From Marsupella aquatica (Eukaryota; Marchantiophyta), in assembly GCA_973895155.1 (NCBI GenBank), contig OZ316894.1, positions 682,001 through 746,000 on the forward strand: a DNA stretch of 64,000 nt, read 5' to 3'. The number at the start of each line of letters is the position of its first letter. The first letter of the stretch is position 1. The position numbers and the translations under genes were made by a program. Below the pieces are notes generated by a model that had not been told where the DNA came from, did not search any database, and was given only the letters and a program-made list of their open reading frames with translations. Shown here piece by piece: positions 56,604 through 64,000 of the stretch.

Positions 56604-57862
56604 GCTTCCGACACTTAGAAAATTTTCCGGAAAAAATGCATTTTTTATATCCGACAGCACTTTTACCTATTTTATTGAGGCACTTAGGCACCTCAGAAAA
56701 GTCTCATATTTTGCTGGCATGAAGAATATACATCAGAGATCACTTTAGCAAAATATCACTTTTTTCTGACTTTTAGTTGAGAAACTAAAATTAGGACAAA
56801 GCTACTGATTATCATTTTTACCACAGTTTCACTTTTACAGTAGTTAGCCTCTGAAATACCTTTTAGTTAGTTTTTCATTCCAGGAATATTCCACTCAACC
56901 CTAAGTACTCCTGTAGTACACTTTTATTACTTTTATTTTAGCCTATGACCCTTGAGATAAGAAGGGGCGTGTCTCTTCGGTGTCTCTCTTCCTTTGGGTT
57001 CTTGCTGACCTATATGTAGCCAACTTTGTGACACTTTTCCAAGAGGAAATTATGTAGCCCTGTGTTGCAGATTTACAGCATGGCAAGCTTCACTTTGTAG
57101 AGAGAAACTCTGACTTTTGTAAAGAGTGAATGAATACAAAGGATTTCTTCCTCCTTCCTTGACTCGGGATGTTGTGAATTCTGAGCAATGAAGTAAAGCA
57201 TAGTTCCTTGTCAAAATCTTTTGAATGTATAGAGATAGATTCCATGGTGGTGAAGACTATACATCCTCAAGTTCTTGATGCATGTAGTTTTGGGATTTGA
57301 CATTGCTTGTGCACGACTTGCAAAGAATGTCATTGATCAATTTTCCATGATTTAGTTTGTTGATGACGGTGATTGTGATTTGTAACTCCAAGTACCGACT
57401 GGATACTGAAGTGATTGGTTGTTAATCCTAACTGAGTACCTCGGAAGGAAAGGTTGAGACGTGTAGCCGGCATCTTAACAACCATCCTAGTAAAGTATTC
57501 CATTCCAGAAATGTCCTTGCAAGATCAATACCTTAAATCATCCCAAATTAAGTGTTGTTGAGAAGTTACCTTGGTGTTTTCCAGACTCTCTCATCATACC
57601 TCAAGATTTCCTTGTGTTTTGTTAATTTCATCCATTTTTGTTAATTATATTTACAATGTCAAGCAGACATTTAAATCTAGGCCTTGCTGAGCATTCAAAG
57701 TAAAAGGCTTATCTTTGTGTTTTTGTTGCCTTAGTCATTCATTTATGTTAAATCATTGTAAACCATTCCCAACATGTTCTTCCATGGGAACGAATACCGA
57801 GTTTTAGAGCTTAAATGATGATTTTTATCCCTAGTACAATACTACACTAGGCATCACAGACG
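56604..57862. other. AT-rich tail, no gene
   Basis: Noncoding stretch after the gag-like gene. I see no domain or RNA gene. CTACACTAGGCATCACAG just before 57863 is an inverted match to CTGTGATGCCTAG at 45153. Confidence 0.45.
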
Positions 57863-58712
57863 TGGAGGGAGGAGGCGTGAGTGGGCAGGGCGGGCTCAGA
57901 TCTCCAAGTTTAGAATTAGGACCAAGAGGCAGCCCTGACACTTAGATTAGTGGGATTGCGGATCCACTGGTAAGAGCAACACTTGTGCTCCTGCCTCACT
58001 GTACATAGGTAGATTATAGTTAGGATAGATTAGGCTTACACTGCAAGGAATTAGGCGGATCCACTGCCAGGATAAGTACCTGGGCAGCAGGGAGACCAGG
58101 GCCTTCTTCCTTAGCAAGTTTTTAGTGCACCAACAGGGCTAGGATCAAGTAGTAAAAGAAGCTCTCGGGTAGTTATACTGTGACCCTTGTGTATATTCAT
58201 GTTTCCTCATGCCTAAGAGATGAATAGAGTTGGCCTCACGGCTTAGTTCGTAGATCTTGTGTATGAGAAGTACTATTTGTATGGCAAGTGCATGGTATAA
58301 CTCAGTCAGAAGGAGTCATTTTGCTATTTGTGTGTCGCATTAACTTGTTTGAAGATTGCCCACATCAACCAAGAGAAGGGAGTAAGCAAGGTAGTAAGAG
58401 TTGGATGTGTCGAGCTGAGAGAGGTCTTAGCGGCTTACCCAAGCCAGTTGGGGATCATTCCGGTGACGGAATCCAAACATACCTAAAGGAAGACCAGGAG
58501 AGGAGGACAAGGGAAGACATAGAAGAGGCCGGCTACGTATCTCATGACCCGATGAAGGATCTGTCCAGTATATGTGTGTAAAATGTTAGTAGAGAGTTAG
58601 CAGCGTCCCATGCCGCTAAGCCGCAGAACCGACCTCGCCGAGAGCAAAAACCTGCGGGAATCGGCTTGTGCAGGGGGTTTCTTGGGTTTAGGGAGCCATG
58701 GGACGCACCATA
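57863..58712 (+). repeat. lone LTR of the gag-like/coiled-coil family
   Basis: Begins TGGAGGGAGGAGGCGTGAG and ends GACGCACCATA; collinear with the reverse complement of 48707-49592. Its right end abuts a truncated copia LTR, so it probably inserted there. Confidence 0.7.
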
Positions 58713-61000
58713 ACTACCTCTTGTATAAACTCTTTCCCTATGAATGAGAAGATTGGTCATTTTCATGTTGTGGTGTTTACAACACGTTATCAGCACGAAG
58801 CTCCTGACATTTTTTTCAACAAGGTTGAATTGAAAGAGGATCAAAATCTGGGATCAATTTGGGGAGAATCGTGGGTGCAAATCTGATCAAGAAAGGAACA
58901 ATCAAAGTTGGAGAATCGTAAAGACTCAGTTTGAATCTCAAGTTGATTTACACCACAATTTTCCTTTATGAGATCCATACTGACCAACCTAAAAATGGTT
59001 CTAGGATCAGGCAGCACAAAATTCAACATTGAGATTGCAGCAGATTCTGATTAACAAGGCAAAATTAATTAAGAGGAAATGGAGACGAGAGCATAATTGT
59101 CCACAATTCAACCATGTAAAGGCTCTATTACCCAATTTCCCTATCGTCTTTCTCCAAGATTGAAACTCAAAATATAACTTACAATAATTTCATAACTCCC
59201 AACTGAGATCTGGAATACAATTCTCTACTAATTGAATTGTGAGCCACCGATACCTGAATTTAAATCATGGCTACAAATACAACTGAAAAACTACACTTTC
59301 AAGCACTAAAGATAGATGGATCAAACTATCTTTCATGGTCCTTAGACACAGAAGCACATTTGGCCTCCAAAAACCTCCAGGATGCAATCCTAACAGACAA
59401 TGGCCCGACCTTGCAACAGAAGGCCCAAACACTTATTGTGGTAAGTGGAAACAACCCAAATGTGTGTAATTTGTCCTTAAATACCAAGGTTCGGTCCCGT
59501 GAGGAATAAGTGAAACAAATGATGTAGGTGTTTATGTGCTTTGAAATCACAAAGTAATTTCTTCACTGTTTTCTTGTACATACAATTCTACAACAATATT
59601 TCAATAGATTTCAATAGATCAATAAATTTATAAGTGTTTATTTCTTATCAATAGGTAATCTGTATTTCATTCATTATCAACTTCCATATACTCAACAGAG
59701 ATCGGTTCCATGTCGAATACCTCACTACAATTCTCTTTTCCCTAGATCTCAAAGTTTTCTCTTACAAATTCATGATTCTTATGACATTCATCCATGAACT
59801 TGAGACAAATGTTATAATTCCAATGAAAAAGTGTGGTACAATTCCTCTTGGTTTAATCTTCCCTCCTAAACCCAAAACTGGCATGAGAGAAAGACCCAAA
59901 ACTGGTCAAAGATTAACATTCCAAGGAAAAGACAATGAAAAATGGTCTTGTAGGCTCCCTCAAAGACTTGAGATGCCAAAAGGTTTAAAAGTCTACAAAC
60001 CTTTTCTTATCTAAACTTAAAGTCCTAAAAGGTAAGATGAGTCTAAGACCCTCTAAATCTAACTCCTAAGGGTGTCCTAATCTAAGTCTCTATATCCTAT
60101 TCTATCCAACTAATAAAAGTTCAAAAGGTGCAAAAGAGATAGAAAACGGTTTAAGTAACATATGCCGAAAACCCTTGGAGAATCGGTTTGGGATATTTTG
60201 AAGTTGGTCTTTTGGGTCCAAACTAGAATTCTCCTTATAGCCCTTGACAAGAGCTTTTCAATGCACCAAAAAGCTCCTCAAACTTACATCGGGCCGACCT
60301 GCAATCGTCCGTCAAAGTTCCTGCCAAAAGTCTAAACCGATTCTGCAGCTTTCAAAGCGATTTCTTTCGGAGAGCTCCCAAAGCAATTGTTCCGTCAAAA
60401 ACTCAATCTCTCAACTTTCTCCAAAACGTTCCTTTGAGGCTTAAAATGAATTAAGGGTGGTTTATTGACTTGGAGAAGCTTTCAGTAAGGCCAAAAAGTT
60501 TTAAAATGTACCATTTTCACTTCAATGCTCCTTTTTGCCATTCCACACTTATACTAATTTGACACCATATGGCGGAACCACTCAAAAGGCAGTACATGAA
60601 TGAGTATAACCCATGCCTACTATGGGATGAACTGCATTCCCGATTTGACCACACTCGCACAATATCCCTTCCTGTGGCCAAGCATGACTAGGTCAATCTC
60701 AAAGTGCAAGACCATAAGACCATAGCAGATTATAACAGTGAACTGTTCCAAATCGTATCTCAATTAGCGATCTGTGGGCAGTCGGTGGGAGATGAGGAAC
60801 AAATCAAAAAAACGTTGTCAACATTCCATTCATCTAATCTTATCTTATCAACTCAGTATACGAATATGCGTTTTACAAAGTACTCCGAATGAATTGCACA
60901 CATGTTATTGGCAGAGAAACACCAATTGCTACTGCTACAAAATACCAAAGTGAGGCCACCCGGCACACTCCCACAGCAACCACAAGCAGAAATATACTTC
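58713..61000 (+). mobile_element. degenerate copia element: LTR end, leader and broken gag
   Basis: An LTR remnant (58713-58790) ends with TTTACAACA, followed by CGTTATCAGCACGAAG, matching the leader of the minus-strand copia at 3399. Gag follows in two parts, separated by about 1.15 kb of unrelated noncoding DNA (59441-60585). Confidence 0.75.
59267..61000 (+). pseudogene. copia gag, split by a 1.15-kb insertion
   Basis: Part 1 (59267-59440) starts MATNTTEKLHFQALKIDGSN; part 2 (60586-61000) has LLWDELHSRFDH, HKTIADYNSELFQIVSQL and MLLAEKHQLLLL. Both are close to the gag at 2382-2930. Stops stand at 60690 and 60893 in part 2. The intervening DNA has no gene and no clear transposon ends. Confidence 0.85.
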
Positions 61001-62204
61001 AATCAACCAAGAGATAATGGTACTGCTAGGGTCCAGTCCCGAGTAGAGGGGTCCGCCCAGTGCCCCGCACCACCCTCGGCATCCCGCTGTGCTTGGCCCT
61101 CTCAAAAAGAAGCAGGTCCCCACATCAAAGCCCCCCGTCCCCCTGACCAGCATACCTCCGCTGATTGGAAGTCATCATTTATGAAAGATAGGAAAACTAG
61201 CCCAACGGAGGAAACACCACGGGTCGAATTGATAGGTCAAGATTCAGCAAAAAGGAGGAAGAGCGAGCATTTACCCTTCCAGCCAACGATGCTCGATCAC
61301 CTAAGCATAAACATTACCAAAGGAGAGCCCGCAGCGGAATCCATTGAAATGCCCTCCTTATTAGGCTGAAGAGACCATCACCAAGCATTGTGTAGGCAAA
61401 AGAGCGTTGTCATCCAGCTAATCCATTGAAAAGAAGAATCAGAAGCCACGTCTGGAGTGGGAATCCGTGCCACCGAGGTCTTAGATATAATCCTCGCTCC
61501 TTAGAGAGACAACTTCTCTAAGCCCGAGAGTCCAGAAGCGAACAATTGCAGTCCCAACTTGGCCGGCTCCATCTCTCCTTCACGCGGCAGTTCCGCTTGT
61601 TACTCACTTCAAGGACCGTCTCGGTGCCTCAATCACCTAAGGACGATGCCACCCAAGCAAGCAGAGATTCTGTCTCTCACCAAAAGCTTGATATTCCTTC
61701 ACCTCAAAACCACCTTGATCCTACCTTGCTCCGAATGCTCGCACGCCCTTTGCGTTAAACCCCCATCCACTGGAAATGCATAAACCTCAAAGAGCCGTAA
61801 TCATGTTTACCTAAGAACATCGAGACCCTAATCCCAGCTAATGTGCTCATGCATCAGCGGTACCTTATCAAAAGAGATCAAGTTTGTTTCAAAAGACAGC
61901 GGTGAGTACCTCCACTCCGGAGGTAAAAGCACACAGTTCACAGCAACACAATCGACCAGCAATGTTGATTTGAAGGCCCACATGAGACAAAACTAGAGTG
62001 CTTCAGTCCTTTCAGCTCCGCCAGCGCACTTGTTTCAGTCCTCTCAGTCACTTTCAAGATTTCCAACTCGTCTCTTTATGCTAATAATTATGGACTCCTA
62101 TATCTACTTTGTACGTACTAAATACGGATTAAGCCATATTACTGATTACCAGCCATGCTGGTGGTGTCACAACCAATCATGGGTTTGGGGTACAGATGGA
62201 GTTT
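61001..62204. other. no confident gene
   Basis: Follows the copia gag. Short frames (60902-61369, 61546-61758) lack domains. The last 200 bp are decayed Ty3/gypsy pol sequence leading to the integrase. Confidence 0.4.
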
Positions 62205-63257
62205 GGACTTTGCTGGTCCATTACCTCTTACCTAACAACATAATCAGTATGTTTTGGTCATGGTGAAGCACTTCTCCAAGTGGATTGAGCTAGTGGCGTT
62301 GCCAGATAAAGCTAGTGGAGGAGTTACTGCCACATTTTTGGATCGTGTACTCAGTCAGTTTGGAGCACCAGCTGAGGTGTTGACTGATCAGGGAACAGAG
62401 TTCCGTGGGGAGTTTGAGAGTTTGTGTGAGCAAGCTCTGATTGATCATCATACTACTTCTTGTGATCATCCTGAGGCAGATGGATTGGCTGAGAGAGTAG
62501 TGCAAATCGTGAAGAGAGGGTTGTGCAAGTATGGCTTGCAGGTTGGTCATCTGGGAGATTGGGATCTCTAGTTACCTTGGTTAGCTATGGGCTACCATTT
62601 CAGCCGACAAGCATCACTTGCATCCTTCTCACCTTATTTCTTGCTCTATGGTAGAGAAGTACCAACTATGCAGATTTGCCAACATCTATTTGTCGTGATG
62701 TTGCATCAGTTGTGAACTTGGCTGATCCTGATGTTTGGGTCAAGGTTTGTTCTGAGAGGGGCAAGGTTTTTGAGAGAATCATGCCCATGGCCTTTGACAA
62801 CCTTGCCATCGCCCAACATCGTGATACTCTACGGTATGCCACTATTCGTGGAGAAGGTTATCGTGCCAGGATTCGGCAATTGTATCTTGGTGATTATGTT
62901 CATTTGCAGCAGACAACTTCAACTACACTTGATGTGACCGCAGTCGGACCATTTTACGTGTGCGTGAAGTGTTGCCTTTTGGTGTCCTAATGTTGGAGGG
63001 ACATGACGATATGGTTTGGAAGGATCATGTGCGCAATTGTGCACCATGTCATCTTCCAAACATTGATGGTATAGTAGATCCAAGCTTGGCACATGTTCGT
63101 GCTGGCTTGAAGTGTATGTTGTGTGGATCGATCTGCTTAGGGAGGAGCTACTATGTTGATTTGTGATAAGTGTTCTAGAGGATGGCACATGTCATGTTTG
63201 ACACCACCATTGCAGGTGACTCCTAGTGAAACATGGTTGTGTCCTCAATGTCGATAA
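62205..63257 (+). pseudogene. Ty3/gypsy integrase followed by a C-terminal PHD finger
   Basis: Degenerate pol end. The integrase core shows the first Asp in LDFAGPLP (about 62211), HFSKWIELVALPDKA, VLTDQGTEF (second Asp) and ADGLAERVVQIVKRG (Glu). It is broken by a stop near 62230, a TAG at 62569 and frame changes. After the integrase C-terminal region, the frame at 62960-63166 and, one frameshift later, 63153-63257 give a C4-H-C3 PHD finger: CMLC, CDKCSRGWHMSC, LTPPL, WLCPQC, then TAA. PHD fingers read histone H3 tails. At this place many plant gypsy elements carry a chromodomain, so by analogy it may steer integration to chromatin. Confidence 0.75.
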
Positions 63258-63431
63258 AGTCGCCTAGTTATCATTTGTATTCTCTTGGAAGATATGGATT
63301 GCAGGTAGGTGATTGATGGGGCTCACTTGCAAGCGGCCTCTTGATCTTCACACCTAAAAAGGTGTATATCCACCTTCTAGAACTCATGGCTAGCTAGAGT
63401 TAGGGGACCTTACTCCCAGCTAGGGGGCGAT

Positions 63432-63558
63432 TGTGGGTTTTGGACATGTGTGGAGATGAGTTCCACTTGCAGCCCATTCTCTTATGTTTGTCTGTACTCA
63501 TGTTTGTATATGTGTGACATGCAATGTATGTTGTGTAGCGATGTGTATGCGCACAACA
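63432..63558. repeat. LTR-like segment after the gypsy pol
   Basis: Follows a purine-rich CTAGGGGGCGAT and matches 12438-12575 (TGTGGGTTTTGGACATGTG ... GCGCACAACA). It is followed after two bases by TGTCACACCATTCTAG, which in the 12-kb copy stands about 325 bp before this segment. Confidence 0.5.
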
Positions 63559-63576
63559 ACTGTCACACCATTCTAG

Positions 63577-64000
63577 GTAGCATTAGAGTATAGGTCAAGT
63601 GCAAGCTAGAGGGGTACTGAAAGGATCTTCATTTTCTCCACCAAAAGGACATAGGTCCTTGGTAAAAGCAATCACTAGCAGACAAAAAGACCAAAATGTT
63701 AATATATGGAATGGCCAAGATTGTTTTGGTGAGATTGAAAGGTTAGATCATGCATGCCAAATGTTTGGAAGTGTGTCCAAATGTTTTGGAATTGTAGAAG
63801 TGTGCCCAATCTTTTTGGAAGTGTGCACAACATTGTTGGCAGTGCCCCCAATTGTTTGGAAGTGTGCCCAACTTTTTTGGGAGTGTGCTCAACTAAATTT
63901 GAATGACATTTCTAGTCCTTTCCCTCTCCTTTTTGAGCTAGACCTTGGGGACTCCTTTGGTACCCCTTGACCTATATCATGTTGTCTAGATTTATATATA
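63577..64000. other. no gene; tandem short repeats
   Basis: Noncoding end of the window. Within it, 63767-63897 holds about six imperfect 20-24-bp units with GGAAGTGTGCCCAA as core. Confidence 0.6.

Larger units (their letters stand above)
53536..57862 (+). mobile_element. element or insertion with a gag-like gene and short inverted repeats
   Basis: Between the inverted pair and the lone LTR at 57863. It has a promoter-like leader rich in GCGCTTTTGCGCTTT, one long gene and a long AT-rich tail. A 25-bp inverted repeat flanks the gene (53893-53917 and 56579-56603). Whether it is an LTR element whose 3' LTR is 57863-58712, or a separate insertion, cannot be settled here. Confidence 0.45.

Noticed and set aside
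60902-61369. 155-codon frame after the copia gag
   Set aside because: Only the first dozen residues are gag; the rest is low-complexity Pro/Ser-rich translation without a family.

Overview
This is a eukaryotic, almost certainly land-plant, nuclear window. It holds a PLS-DYW pentatricopeptide (PPR) gene, TTTAGGG-type telomere-like DNA, spliceosomal introns and several plant transposon superfamilies. The wording of the PPR repeats resembles moss DYW proteins, so I lean towards a bryophyte; a lycophyte or fern is possible. I see no tRNA, rRNA or CRISPR.

Layout. 1-3.5 kb: the 3' part of a Ty1/copia element inserted into the gag of another copia element on the minus strand. 5.0-8.6 kb (minus): the one intact host-type gene, a PLS-PPR-DYW protein of about 1,205 residues built from near-identical 303-bp tandem units. 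11-12.8 kb: a retroelement gag-protease fragment and degenerate telomere-like DNA interrupted by an LTR-like block. 12.8-44.7 kb: a second PPR-DYW gene, now a pseudogene, cut into three pieces by two large DNA transposons. The first is a 19,150-bp CACTA (En/Spm) element at 13365-32514 with 3-bp target duplications. The second is an 11,766-bp Mutator-like element (MULE) at 32874-44639 with 9-bp target duplications and inverted ends of about 127 bp. Removing both restores continuity of the PPR frame at each junction. 45.2-53.5 kb: two inverted copies of a gag-like/coiled-coil retroelement around one shared LTR, a natural hairpin locus. 53.5-57.9 kb: another gag-like gene flanked by short inverted repeats. 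57.9-64 kb: a lone LTR, a broken copia gag and a Ty3/gypsy integrase followed by a PHD finger.

How the genes work together. The CACTA element carries its transposase (three exons, one in-frame TAG) and an intact ten-exon second gene. It also carries two accessory genes: an F-box protein and a multi-PHD zinc-finger protein like the EDM2 finger array, whose N-terminus resembles the histone H3 tail. The MULE has two genes diverging from a central region. Rightwards is a transposase with a WRKY-GCM1-like finger, a DDE core and a SWIM finger. Leftwards is a protein with a ParB-like domain followed by a degenerate N4/N6 DNA-methyltransferase-like fold. Nineteen copies of a 15-bp palindrome, TAGCGCCnGGCGCTA, are scattered through this MULE. 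They lie in introns, the shared promoter region and the flanks, never in coding exons, and I found none elsewhere. The pairing of self-encoded DNA-recognition domains with element-restricted palindromes is the best candidate here for an undescribed system.

Many transposon frames are open except for in-frame TGA codons. One such TGA, in the PPR pseudogene, aligns with Arg in the intact paralogue, so decay of methylated CGA is the simplest reading.
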